Shown here: positions 51,001-62,337 of the stretch, piece after piece
How the letters are laid out: every line of letters starts with the position of its first letter
Numbering within the stretch: the first letter of the stretch is position 1
Source: Pardosa pseudoannulata
Taxonomy: Eukaryota > Arthropoda > Arachnida > Araneae > Lycosidae
DNA length: 64,000 nucleotides
NCBI GenBank assembly: GCA_032207245.1
Contig: CM063499.1
Location: 79,882,928-79,946,927, forward strand
Reading direction: 5' to 3'
The notes under the pieces: model-generated
What the model was told of the DNA's origin: nothing
The model's database searches: none
Seen by the model: only the letters and a program-made list of their open reading frames with translations
Translations under genes and position numbers: made by a program

Positions 51001-51420
51001 ATAGAATAATAAACATGAATCAACATTACTTTCTGAGAGCGAAGAAAAGTCTTGTGTCGGTGGCGGAGGAGAGGCTCTCACTCGACTGGTAGAAGTTTTA
51101 TTCTCACTCGGAGACTCTTCTGCTGGAGGCGCTGACGGTAGAGACAGGGGGATTTACCTTGGAGAGAAACATAGTGATGGGTAGTTGTTGTCTTTGTTTT
51201 TCCCTTTCCTTCAAAATTCTCCTGTACAAGGACATAACCCAGTCAACGCGATTGCTGAACTCGACAGATCGTACCATATTGTTGTCAATGTATTGTGCAA
51301 ATTCTAGCCATGGTGCACATTTGATGCAGATTCTCCAGGGTAAGGCCACGCTTTTCGGTTTGTCCTTCGTCTTTAACTTCATTTTCTTCCTCACTTGCAG
51401 ACTTTGTCATCTCAAGAGCC
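51001..51420 (-). pseudogene. pogo/Tigger-like transposase C-terminal fragment, frameshifted
   Basis: Three consecutive minus-strand frames give a plausible C-terminus of a Tigger/jerky-type protein. The first frame contains LTLENLHQMC. The second contains VEFSNRVDWVMSLYRRILKE followed by QRQQLPITMF. The third is a Pro/Ser-rich tail (SPSENKTSTSRV, PPPPTQDFSS). The frames are joined by shifts near 51290 and 51130. Downstream at 50774 lies a TA-flanked end reading CACTGATCTCTCGCTTTTCG, which resembles pogo/Tigger terminal repeats. No catalytic domain is visible. Family assignment is from memory of the group and moderate. Confidence 0.5.
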
Positions 51421-52289
51421 CGTGGTATGTATTCTGAGTCAACTCATCTTTTTGTTTAACTTGCAGGGATCCTTCTCTCTCGCGCATCACCATGAAACAA
51501 CGCTCCTTTCCGCAATGTGGCTGCCAACATGGTTGTATTTTTTCAACTCCTCTTCTTAGCCCACTCTCCTGTTTCTAATCATGGATCTTGTTGGTGCTTC
51601 AACCACATTTGGCGAAATTGGCGTGCTTGCGTGCGTGGCGTTTGAAATCTGGCGAGGGGATCGTAACTCAACAAATTGATACATAAACAAAAACAACATT
51701 TTGAGGAAAAATTTTACAAAAATTGAATATTTAAAATCTAATTGAATTAACAAAGAAAACACTTTGTTAACTCTTTGACTTAAGTACACAAGTCAAAAGC
51801 CGCCTACAAGTTTGGTAGGCGGGATCTCATCCAGCAAAAAACTCTTTGACTTAAAAGAAACTGTATTTTGAGTGGAGGTTGAAGAGGAGTTGTAAAATTG
51901 AAAATTTTTTTCAAATCTCTTATCAACTCCTCTTCTTAGCCCACTCTCCTGTTTCTAATCGTGGATCTTGTTGGTGCTTCAACCACATTTGGCGAAATTG
52001 GCGTGCTTGCAGCTTGCGTGCGTGGCGTGCTTGCAGCGTGGCGTTTGAAATCTGGCGAGGGGATCGTAACTCAACAAATTGATACATAAACAAAAACAAC
52101 ATTTTGAGGAAAAATTTTACAAAAATTGAATATTTAAAATCTAATTGAATTAACAAAGAAAACACAAAGGAAACACATAACATTCATACTAAATAGACTG
52201 AAACATTCACTTAATCACAAATTAAATAAACTGAGTGTGATTTTCATCACAAATTTGTGATTTAGTGTAAATTGTAAAATTAATTTAAA

Positions 52290-52650
52290 ATAAGAGATTT
52301 GAAAAAAAATTTTCAATTTTACAACTCCTCTTCAACCTCCACTCAAAATACGTGTTCTGCAAAGATCGGTCGATTTACTTGAAAAATTGAAACAAAAAAT
52401 AAGTATCTAACGTGTTCTGCAAAGATCGGTCGATTTACTTAAAAATTGGAAAAAGAATTTACCAAGTATCTAACGAGTTCTATTAAGATCGCTCTATTTA
52501 CTTAGAAAATAAAGAAAAATTTATATAAAAATATACCATTCAAATTTAAAAAGGTTACACAGAAAACAGAAACTCAAAAGGCTGCTCGAGCTGAGTGGAG
52601 GTTGAAGAGGAGTTGTAAAATTGAAAATTTTTTTTTCAAATCTCTTATTC
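52290..52650. mobile_element. MITE-like element with about 55-bp inverted ends and internal 60-bp repeats
   Basis: AATAAGAGATTTGAAAAAAA through CTCTTCAACCTCCACTC at the left is repeated inverted at the right. Inside are three direct repeats of about 60 bp starting CGTGTTCTGC at 52351 and 52411 and CGAGTTCTAT at 52474. A third, partial copy of the end lies at 51860-51925. Confidence 0.7.
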
Positions 52651-53174
52651 ATTTTTAACGTTTGATGAAAATTTTGGAAAAGCCCACGAAGCACTGAAGC
52701 CGCAAAACATGAAGCGCGAGGTGGCGAAGGAACAATGTACTCTGTTGGAAATCTGTTTTAGAATCCTTCTGTTTGAAACTATAAAGCACGTGCGCTGAAA
52801 GGGTCTCTTTTTCATCCAATAACTTGGCTGTATATGTCCTTCACCAAGTGTGTTCTACGCTTGAATGCATGGAATTTCACGCCCTGCTCTTTGTTTTCCC
52901 GGAAGTATCGTTTTAAAGTAATTTAATATAAATGGAAAATGAGCTTTTTTTAAATAATTTTTATTAGAATACTTCAGTGTTGTGTGGATAGCAACAAGAT
53001 TTCTGGTTCATCAGGGACTTCTCTAGTTCAGCAGTCGTCAATGTTGATCCACGGACCACCAGGGGTGACTTAAAGGAGCCGAAAAGAAATTTTGAAGTTT
53101 ATGTTACTAGGGAAGTATATCTATATATTCATTTTCTCTTAAATGTACCAGGTAAATTACTCGTACTCCCCGAA

Positions 53175-53439
53175 TCCCCTATATAATAATAGCCTAAGTT
53201 ATCGTCTGTCCACGAATTTATGAAGCGGTTGGACCTGGAATGGATTTCCCGGCTAAGGACAGGCGATTAAATTTATCAATTTATCCACATGATAAATAGG
53301 TAAAAATACAATCTTTTTTAGCATTATGACGTCATTCCTTTAACGATCTCATATAATCATTTTTTATTTTAAATTATTTAAATATCACGTGCATTATTTT
53401 CATACGTTTTATCGCTGAACTTACATTATAAGCAAATAA
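53175..53439 (+). mobile_element. Helitron 5' fragment with internal deletion
   Basis: Starts TCCCCTATATAATAATAGCC, carries a deletion after GGACCTGGAATGGAT, and is cut off exactly where the next copy begins. The same deleted form recurs at 55747-56004. Confidence 0.7.
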
Positions 53440-54113
53440 TCCCCTATATAATAATAGCCTAAGTTATCTGTACGTCTGTCCACGATTTTATGAAGCGGTT
53501 GGACCTGGAATGGATAGAGGCATCCATAGTTAGCAAAGTTCAAAGAGATTAATGTTTATCTTCTCCTAAAATATAGATACAATTCTAAAACAAACTGGTA
53601 TAAATATGCTTCCTATCACAACAAAAAATACTGTCTTCGTTAAAGTGTTCGAAAACCACCCCTTCTCCCCTTTTCGAGCTTTTAATGCCATTATTTCAAG
53701 CTCTATTTTTTTCCGGTTAAGAGCAAGCCATTGCATTTATAAATTATATACATAATATATAGGTAAAAATAACATATTTTCTAGCATTATGAAGTCATTC
53801 TTTTAACCATCCCATTTAATCATTTCTTATTTGAAATTATTTAAATATCGTCTGCATTATTTTCATACGTTTCATCATTGAATTATATTACGTAATTAAG
53901 GCAATTTGTCGCAACGTCATGACCTACTATAAATGCCCTTTCCATTCATTTTCACGTGTTTAACACCCAATAGAAAAACAATAAACTGCCCTTCATTTGA
54001 AACTAAAGCCAGAATTGTCATAATTTGAGAATTTGCCCTACTACGTGAAATCGCCTTATAATTTTCTTTTCTATTTGGGTTCAATAATAAGGTACATGTG
54101 TGATCATTTTAAA
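53440..54113 (+). mobile_element. Helitron copy with extra internal cargo, 3' end lost
   Basis: TCCCCTATATAATAATAGCC start. Near its 3' part it contains an extra segment of about 150 bp (53900-54058) that also occurs elsewhere in the window. It stops where an inverted copy begins. Confidence 0.7.
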
Positions 54114-54343
54114 CTAGCATATAGACCGTCATATGACGGGATCAATATTTAAGGCAGGTAAAAAAAAATGGTTTGTTGTTTGGCTGAGAATTATTTTACA
54201 ACGAAATATTACCTTGAGAAAATTATTTACTTAATATCTAAGTTTAGTGATAAAACGTATGGAAATAATGCAGAAGATATTTAAATAATCTAAAATAAAT
54301 GAATAAATGAGATGGTTAAAGGAATGATGTCATAATGCTAGGA
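54114..54343 (-). mobile_element. Helitron 3' fragment, inverted
   Basis: CTAG plus hairpin CCGTCATATGACGG and adjoining family sequence. It separates the two units of a segmental duplication. Confidence 0.65.
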
Positions 54344-54864
54344 ACTTGTCCTTCGTCTTTAACTTCATTTTCTTCCTCACTTGCAGACTTTTTCATTTCA
54401 TCAAAAACCCGTAGTATGTATTCTGAGTGAACTCATCTTTTTGTTTAACTTGCAGGGATCCTTCTCTCTCGCGCATCACCATGAAACAACGCTCCTTTCC
54501 GCAATGTGGCTGCCAACATGGTTGTATTTTTTCAACTCCTCTTCTTAGCCCACTCTCCTGTTTCTAATCATGGATCTTGTTGGTGCTTCAACCACATTTG
54601 GCGAAATTGGCGTGCTTGCGTGCGTGGCGTTTGAAATCTGGCGAGGGGATCGTAACTCAACAAATTGATACATAAACAAAAACAACATTTTGAGGAAAAA
54701 TTTTACAAAAATTGAATATTTAAAATCTAATTGAATTAACAAAGGAAACACATAACATTCATACTAAATAGACTGAAACATTCACTTAATCACAAATTAA
54801 ATAAACTGAGTGTGATTTTCATCACAAATTTGTGATTTAGTGTAAATTGTAAAATTAATTTAAA

Positions 54865-55225
54865 ATAAGAGATTTGAAAAAAAATTTTCAATTTTACAAC
54901 TCCTCTTCAACCTCCACTCAAAATACGTGTTCTGCAAAGATCGGTCGATTTACTTGAAAAATTGAAATAAAAAATAAGTATCTAACGTGTTCTGCAAAGA
55001 TCGGTCGACTTACTTAAAAATTGGAAAAAGAATTTACCAAGTATCTAACGAGTTCTATTAAGATCGCTCTATTTACTTAGAAAATAAAGAAAAATTTATA
55101 TAAAAATATACCATTCAAATTTAAAATGGTTAAACAGAAAACAGAAACTCAAAAGGCTGCTCGAGCTGAGTAGAGGTTGAGAGGAGTTGTAAAATTGAAA
55201 TTTTTTTTTCAAATCTCTTATTCAT
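54865..55225. mobile_element. Second copy of the MITE-like element
   Basis: Part of duplication unit B. Same inverted ends and the same three internal repeats (GTGTTCTGCAAAGATCGGTC and relatives). Confidence 0.7.
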
Positions 55226-55746
55226 TTTTATTTTTTGATGAATATTTTGGAAAAACCCGCGAAGCACTGAAGTCGCAAAACATGAAGCGCGAAGTGGCAA
55301 GGGAACACTGTACTCTGTTGGAAATCTGTTTTAGAATCCTTCTGTTTGAAACTATAAAGCACGTGCGCTGAAAGGGTCTCTTTTTCATCCAATAACTTGG
55401 CTGTATATGTCCTTCACCAAGTGTGTTCTGTGCTTGAATGCATGGAATTTCGCGCCCCTGTTCTTTGTTTTCCCGGAAGTATAGTTTTGAGGTAATTTAA
55501 TATAACTGGAAAATGAGCTTTTTTAAAAAAATAATTTTTATTGGAATGCTTCAGTGTTGTGTGGAATAGCAACAAGATTTCTGGTTCATCACGGACTTCT
55601 CTAGTTCAGCAGTCGCCAAATGTTGTTCCCCGAACGTGGTGACTTGTCGGCGTCGAAAAGAAATTTTGAAATTTGTAACTAGTTAAATATATCTTTATAT
55701 TCATTTTCCCTTAAATGTACAAGGTAAATTACTCGTACTACGCGAA

Positions 55747-56004
55747 TCCCCTGTATAATAATAGCCTAAGTTATCTGCCCGTCTGTCCACGAATTTATGA
55801 AGCGGTTAGACCTGGAATGATTTCCCGGCTAAGGACAGGCGATTAAATTTATCAATTTATCCACATGATAAATAGGTAAAAATACAATCTTTTTTAGCAT
55901 TATGACGTCATTCCTTTAACGATCTCATATAATCATTTTTTATTTTAAATTATTTAAATATCACGTGCATTATTTTCATACGTTTTATCGCTGAACTTAC
56001 ATTA
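55747..56004 (+). mobile_element. Helitron 5' fragment, duplicate of 53175-53439
   Basis: Same start, same internal deletion and same downstream junction with a second copy as the fragment at 53175. Confidence 0.7.
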
Positions 56005-56814
56005 TCCCCTATATAATAATAGCCTAAGTTATGTGCACGTCTGTCCTCGATTTTATGAAGCGGTTGGACCTGGAATGGATAGAGGCATCCATAGTTAGCA
56101 AAATTCAAAGAGAGTAATGTTTATCTTCTTCTAAACTATCGATCCTATTGTAAAATAAATTAATACAAATAGGCTTCCTATCACAACAAAAAAATACTGC
56201 TTTCTTTAAAACATTCGAAATTCACCCCTTCCCCTCTTTTCGAGCTTTTAATGCCATTATTTCAACTGCTATTTTCCCGGTTAAGAGCAAGCGATTAAAT
56301 TCATAAATTTATCCCATAATAAATTGGTAAAAATAACATTTTTCTAGCATTATGACGTCATTCCTTTAACCATCTTATTTCTTATTTTAAATTATTTAAA
56401 TTATGCCTTATTTTCATACGTTTTATCATTGAACTTATATTACGTAATTAAGGCAATTTGTCACAACGTCACGGCCTACTATAAATAAATGCCCTTTCCA
56501 TTCATTTTCACATGTTTAACAGCCAATAGACAAACAATAAACTGTCTTTCCATTTCAAACTAAAGCCAGAATTGTCATAATTTGAGAATTTGCCCTACTA
56601 CGTGAAATCGCCTTATAATTTTCTTTTCTATTTGGCTTCAATAATAAGGTACATGTGTGATCATTTTAAATTGAATCATCGATTTATTTTGTTGCAAGAT
56701 AATTCTCAGCCAAAAAACAAATAATTTTTTTTTTTACCTGCCTTATGAAGTAATTTACAATTTTGGAAAATTAAAGATTTTACTGATCCCGTCATGTGAT
56801 GGGCTATATGCTAA
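56005..56814 (+). mobile_element. Helitron with cargo, complete ends
   Basis: TCCCCTATATAATAATAGCC to GCTATATGCTAA (CTRR with A). 810 bp. Contains the 150-bp cargo at about 56452-56620. Confidence 0.78.
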
Positions 56815-57290
56815 TTTTCTTTTATATTTGGCTTCAATAATAAGTTAGTTACATATGTGATAATTTTAAATTGAATCATCGATTATTTTTTGTTGAAATG
56901 AAAATTTTATCACCGGTATTAACAACAAATTCTGTTCATAAAAGTCTAGGAGTCTATTTCACGGAATCATAAATATCTAGCGTTTAAGTTATATATCTTT
57001 GAAAATTAAGAATTTTGTTTTTTGTGTGTTTGTTTATTTTTTATACATAACCACATGTTTGTTTTTTATACATAACCACACGGTTTGACTAAATGAATTC
57101 AGCGTGATTCTAAACTGCATTCACAATGTAGGGTGACTTTAGAGGATTATGAAAAACAAATTATTGAGAGTGTACCAGATAATTCTCAGCCAAAACACAA
57201 ACCATTTTATTAACTTCTTCATAGGGTACTATACAATGCTAGATAATTAAAAATTTTACTAATCCCGTCATATGACGGGATATATGCTAG
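56815..57290 (+). mobile_element. 3' part of the longer Helitron form
   Basis: Shares the ACCACACGGTTTGACTAAAT region with 43625-44505. It ends with the perfect palindrome CCCGTCATATGACGGG and CTAG/T. Confidence 0.7.
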
Positions 57291-57370
57291 TAAATAAATA
57301 AGTAAAACAGAAAAATGAGGCAAAATACTATTTCAGATTCAGTTATTTGTATATTTCTACTACTATTACA

Positions 57371-58672
57371 TGACTTCAGTGTTCTTGAGTGAAGAAGTAT
57401 CGTGAAGAAGGATCACAGTCATTATAGAATTGGAAATCACTTTTATTTTTTCTGGAGTAAATACTGGTTATATACAAAGGGATTCTAATTCTCCCAAAAC
57501 AAGTCGAAATGTAGAGGATTGTTGCTTGCATAGAATTACCACGACGATCACAGTCGGAAAAAAGATTAAATAATCTCACAAAATGGGGAGGCCTTTCCAG
57601 GGTGCAATGCAAACCCAATCTATCCCCCGTTCGGTGTCCGAGACCCTGCCGTTCCTTATGTGAGCGGACTTTACGAATCTCCCGAAAGCAATCATTAAAA
57701 AGCTGGCTCCGGGAAGCCTCCACGAAATCATAGCACCTCCGTAAAAAATCTCGAAAAGACCCGAGTTCAGCAGTTGGATTTTATAGGAGCACCTGGGTCC
57801 TAGACCATATCTCCAATTTGATTCGTTGGTACATTCAGGGTGTGCATCAGTAACTGAGGCTCCCTTATGTGCCATATATATTTTAAGTAATAAAAACATT
57901 ACAATAATATAAGAGAAAAAATTTAAGTCCCTTGATAGCAACTAACATCATAAGATGTGAAAAAATTTTTAAGATAGGAAAGATAAATGGGGGAGAAAGG
58001 ATAGAGAGATTTTTAGTCGGATGCAGGCATCCATTTTAAGACCCGAGTCGCAAAATTCTAGGCTTTTTATACCTGGGGGTCAGTTACGATTCCAGTTACC
58101 TGATAACTCCAGCTAAGGTTACAGCTAGTTTTTTTAGTTGAATTCTCATTCGCTAGCTGTCCCGATTCCGGACTTCTCCAGGCAATCCTCCGGGATCATT
58201 ACCGCAACCGATCAGGGGCGTGACGCCTATTCAACCGAACTGTCAACATCCCAGCCACTGCGTCGCCGAGCTATTGTAGTCGGGTCGAAACAGGAGGAAT
58301 TCAGATCAGCTGATTTTGGTCTTTAGTGTTCTGAACAAATTGGGGGGGGGGTCTTCATACGGCAAAAGAAAAGAACTGAGAGGTTGCAGGTTCGAAGCCG
58401 GTTTAAGATCTGCCGTGTTCGATAATGGCGACTGGGGCACGTAAAATATGTTCGTAGTGACAATGTCCTCAAAGTTCTCAATCAATACCTCTGGGGGTGG
58501 CAGGCGAAACGTCCCTGCTTCGAACTTACGAGGACCCACTTGAGCATAAATCGTACTTTCACCCTTGATGTACTCGTTAAAATGAAAGGCTCACTCGTTT
58601 GCCTTAATACGAGTAGCGTATGGCTCAACCCTGCTTGGTTTTTTCCAACTGGCATCAGAAACAACAAACTAC
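57371..58672. repeat. Unrecognised GC-richer unit, copy 1
   Basis: Contains GCTGGCTCCGGGAAGCCTCC, a TATA-like TTTTTATACCTGGGGG, and CAGGTTCGAAGCCGGTTTAA. 57672-58672 is repeated at 59402-60450. Open frames of 60-120 codons exist on both strands but break at different places in the two copies, and none is a family I recognise. It may be an LTR or a fragment of a retroelement. I cannot say which. Confidence 0.6.
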
Positions 58673-59387
58673 CAGGCTTGCAACTGCTGAGGTACTTTCA
58701 AAAAGGTGAGAAAAGTGACAAATAATACAGAATAAGTGACCAAAAAGTGACTAAACATTGAAAAAAAGCGATTCTTTTTCTCCTGTTGATTACAAATGCT
58801 ATTATTAAGATTTTTCTATTTATTTTAACTCTAAATCAAATGATTCATGCAAGACATGATTTTAGCGTCAAATACAAAAAAAGGTTAAAAATTTTGTTTA
58901 ACACAACTCAACATTGCTTTTTATTCAAGAAAATCTATAAATTAGATTTGAATACATACAATACATTAATTTTATAATCACAATTTTCTGCATATATTAA
59001 TGATATTTTGAAGTATGTACACAGCTAATTAGAGTGTCTAAACAAAAATTGTGAAAAAAAGAGAAATGTGTGCTTTGACGTAAATTACTTTAATGTATTA
59101 AATGTACATTTCAGTACAAATGTAGATTTCAGGAACTTCTTTACGACTTTTTAAAATCACTAAATTCTGGAAACCATATGACTAATTACATTTTAATAAG
59201 AAAAATAAGATTAGAGTCTTTTATTAAAATATTTTGTTATTAATTCAGATTTTCCTTTTTTCAACAAAATGACTTTTGCTGTGATATGCCATGAAAAAAG
59301 TGACTGTTTACTTTAAAAAGTGACTAAAAGTGATCAATTGTAAAAAAAGTGACTGAAGGTGAGAAAAGTGACGGAATTGCAAGCCTG
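58673..59387 (+). mobile_element. CAGGCTTGCAA-ended TIR element, copy 2
   Basis: 715 bp with intact inverted ends CAGGCTTGCAA and TTGCAAGCCTG and flanking 6-bp repeats AACTAC. The uninterrupted target is preserved in the paralogous unit at about 60430-60446. Confidence 0.88.
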
Positions 59388-59401
59388 AACTACTATTACA
59401 C

Positions 59402-60450
59402 TAAAAAGCTGGCTCCGGGAAGCCTCCACGAAATTTTGTATTTCTAAAAAGCTGGCTCCGGGAAGCCTCCACGAAATCATAGCACCTCCGTAAAAAATCT
59501 CGAAAAGACCCGAGTTCAGCAGTTGGATTTTATAGGAGCACCTGGGTCCTAGACCATATCTCCAATTTGATTCGTTGGTACATTCAGGGTGTGCATCAGT
59601 AACTGAGGCTCCCTTATGTGCCATATATATTTTAAGTAATAAAAACATTACAATAATATAAGAGAAAAAATTTAAGTCCCTTGATAGCAACTAACATCAT
59701 AAGATGTGAAAAAATTTTTAAGATAGGAAAGATAAATGGGGGAGAAAGGATAGAGAGATTTTTAGTCGGATGCAGGCATCCATTTTAAGACCCGAGTCGC
59801 AAAATTCTAGGCTTTTTATACCTGGGGGTCAGTTACGATTCCAGTTACCTGATAACTCCAGCTCAGGTTACAGCTAGTTTTTTTAGTTGAATTCTCATTC
59901 GCTAGCTGTCCCGATTCCGGACTTCTCCAGGCAATCCTCCGGGATCATTACCGCAACCGATCAGGGGCGTGAGGCCTGTTCAACCGAACTGTCAACATCC
60001 CAGACACGGCGTCGTCGCGCCATTGTAGCCGGATCGAACCAGGAGGAATTCAGATCAGCTGATTTTGGTCTTTCGTGTTCTGAACAAAGAGGGGGTGGTC
60101 TTCATACGGCAAAGGAAAAGATCTAGTAACTGAGAGGTTGCAGGTTCGAAGCCGGTTTAAGATCCGCCGTGTTCGTTAAAGGCGACTGGGAAGCGTAAAA
60201 TGGTTTTGTGGTCACAATGTCCTCCAAGTTCTCAATAAATACTTCTTGGGGGTGGCAGGCCAAGCCGTTGGGACTTCTCCTAGGTCCCTGATTCAAAATC
60301 ACGAGGACCCACTTGAGCATAAGTCGTACTTTCACCCTTGATGTGCTCGTTAAAATGAAAGGCTCACTAATTTGCCTTAATACGAGTAGCGTATGGCTCA
60401 ACCCTGCTTAGTTTGTCCAAGTGGCATCAGAAACAACAAACTACTATTAA
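59402..60450. repeat. Unrecognised GC-richer unit, copy 2
   Basis: Colinear with copy 1 from AAAAAGCTGGCTCCGGG to CAGAAACAACAAACTACTAT. Begins with a local duplication of about 50 bp (GCTGGCTCCGGGAAGCCTCC twice). Lacks the TIR-element insertion present at the end of copy 1. Confidence 0.7.
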
Positions 60451-60744
60451 AACACTTTCATTGTACTCACCTACTCACCTGTTTTCCTCTTTGTTTCGTC
60501 TGTGCCTCAGGCATTCTTTTTTCTCCGTGCATACTCTATAACACTCAGTTTTCTTTTCAACATTTCTAACCAGCGCTCCAATGTCGAGAATGGCTCAACA
60601 TCACCTTTCTTCAGCAGCAAGTATAAAACTGGACCAAAAAGTAATGAACAGTAAAAATTTAAAGTTATTATCAGCGAAAAGGAGATTTTTATTTGTTTCC
60701 TAAAAGCTAACATTAAATTCTTTTAACAACTGCATATAAATACG

Positions 60745-61299
60745 TTAACCCCTTCCGGTATGATTTAATAACGAAAAACTGTGCATGAAATAACCATTTA
60801 ATTTTTATTTAAAAAACTTGTTTCATTTTACAATTCTTACATATTCTTAATTAAAATCCACTTTTTACACAGTGTTAAATAATATGAGAAACAGTAAAAT
60901 TAAGAAAATATCAAAGCAAAACATTAATAAGGTATACAGATAATAGTCTTCAAGCTAGTGGTACTTTTCAAAACAAAGTGCAAAGGAATTCTTACACCGC
61001 CAAGTAGTCTCACTTTTAATTGGATTCTTGTAACACACGCGGCATTTCTTAGTAGGTTTTCTTTTATTCTGACTCATTCATTTGGCAATGACTTGTACCA
61101 AGTAAACAATATGCAATAGTGACTTGTGATTTTCGCAAGTGATAAAAGTGTTGCCAAATTCAGTACACTAGAAATTTTAAACTAAATTATCATATTTAAC
61201 AGTAACTTTAATCGCATGACGAGTGTAGCTCGTCATTGTGCGGTATGGAATGAAAAACTAATGACGAGCTAGACTCGTCATTTTACCGGAAGGGGTTAA
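60745..61299 (-). mobile_element. Internally deleted piggyBac element with TTAA ends
   Basis: TTAA at both ends is the piggyBac target duplication. Just inside are inverted 12-bp repeats: CCCCTTCCGGTA on the left and TACCGGAAGGGG on the right. Two adjacent small palindromes built on GACGAG/CTCGTC lie close to the right end (about 61214-61283). The only coding remnant is the cysteine-rich tail at 60955-61077. Confidence 0.75.
60955..61077 (-). pseudogene. piggyBac transposase C-terminal cysteine-rich domain, remnant
   Basis: A 40-codon frame contains KKCRVC, WRC, ALC and FEKYH-stop. That is the Cys pattern and the terminal CFxxYH of the piggyBac C-terminal zinc-binding domain, which recognises the transposon ends. 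A stop codon lies directly upstream of the first Met, and nothing of the catalytic domain is visible. The fragment sits inside a 555-bp element with piggyBac-like ends (60745-61299), so it is the surviving tail of an internally deleted copy. Confidence 0.75.
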
Positions 61300-61670
61300 T
61301 GTGTTTGAGCATTGCATTGTTGTGGATCGACAGCTTTAATATCCGTCATATTGGGGTTTTTGCTATATAGAGTGGGGATTGCAAATAAAATGAAAGTGCG
61401 CAACTAAATGTTATAACAGTCCTGAATACAAAATTTTGACATTGTTCGGCTAATCATTTATGCGTTATGCTCCACACCGTTAATGTAGGCTATATTAATG
61501 TAGGCAAATCTTATTATTTATCATAACCTAACAGTAAATACGAAATATGCACTATATACCTACATAACTACAATAAACAAGTAATGCATAAAAAAATTTT
61601 AAAGTGAATTCCTACTTTGATCAACAAAGAAAAATTTTATTTTAGTTACTTTTCATAAAATAATATCACG

Positions 61671-61705
<35 letters not shown>

Positions 61706-62337
61706 TATATTCGTGTAATCTCGAGTAATCATTTCAAATCCCGATTCTTAGGTTTATTGTAAGCTGAATGGCGACTCATTGGCGAAAACAGAAGACTCGC
61801 GCCAACAGATTAGCGCGTCTTCTGGTAAACTAAAATTAATTAAAATTTAATTAATTAATATTTTAAAGCACTGTATTAACATCAAGTGTCATCCACTGCA
61901 AATTTAAAAAAAAAAAATGTATTTGAACTTGAGTGGAATTTTATTCACGATTGAAAATTTGAACAAGATATATAAATATATATACTCGACAGACACTGTC
62001 ACGCCATAAATCCAAAAATTGTGAAATGTTTTTAAATAAATTATAAATTGGACCGTTTTGAAGGAAAAGTAAGGAAAAAATTATTTTAAAAATGCTCGAC
62101 GCCACCACGCGTACAGTCATCACAAACGTAATTAGATTAAATCAAAATTCCCACATTGCCTGTATGGGGATTCGGTTCTGAGACTTCTCGTACCGAAGCC
62201 CGTCGCGCCGACCTCTGCGTTACAGATACAGGGTTTATTACAGATACAGGGTTACGGCATTATAATAATCGCAATAAGCTCGCAATTCTGGAGTTCTAAT
62301 AAAAAACCATTTTCTACTGGATCAAATTGTGAATCTA
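61300..62337. other. Gene-free stretch with a small hairpin
   Basis: Contains a GC-rich hairpin (GAAGACTCGCGC/GCGCGTCTTC, 61791-61822). A weakly tRNA-like block on the minus strand near 62160-62215 (GTCGGCGCGACGG, GAACCGAATCCCC) may be another SINE head. Otherwise unremarkable. Confidence 0.4.
61677..61711. repeat. Poly(A) run plus short (AT)n
   Basis: About 24 A residues followed by ATATATAT. No identifiable retroelement is attached. Confidence 0.8.

Larger units (their letters stand above)
51360..56660. repeat. Segmental duplication: unit A 51360-54112, unit B 54346-56660
   Basis: Both units start with TTGTCCTTCGTCTTTAAC and run colinearly through a Cys/Trp-rich-looking spacer, an inverted-repeat element, AAACTATAAAGCACGTGCGC, a deleted Helitron fragment and a Helitron with cargo. 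Unit A has an extra internal duplication (about 51761-52170). Differences between units are point changes and small indels. Confidence 0.85.

Noticed and set aside
51923..54751. Repeated open frame with LDFKYSIFVKFFLKMLFLFM in three places
   Set aside because: It is open because the underlying DNA is duplicated. Low complexity, no start context, and no family recognised.
57576..59690. Open frame beginning MLSRDLNFFSYIIVMFLL with a hydrophobic start, present in two copies
   Set aside because: It looks like a secreted or membrane protein at first, but the two copies diverge in frame after about 80 codons and no homology is recognised. Kept as part of the unknown duplicated unit, not as a gene.
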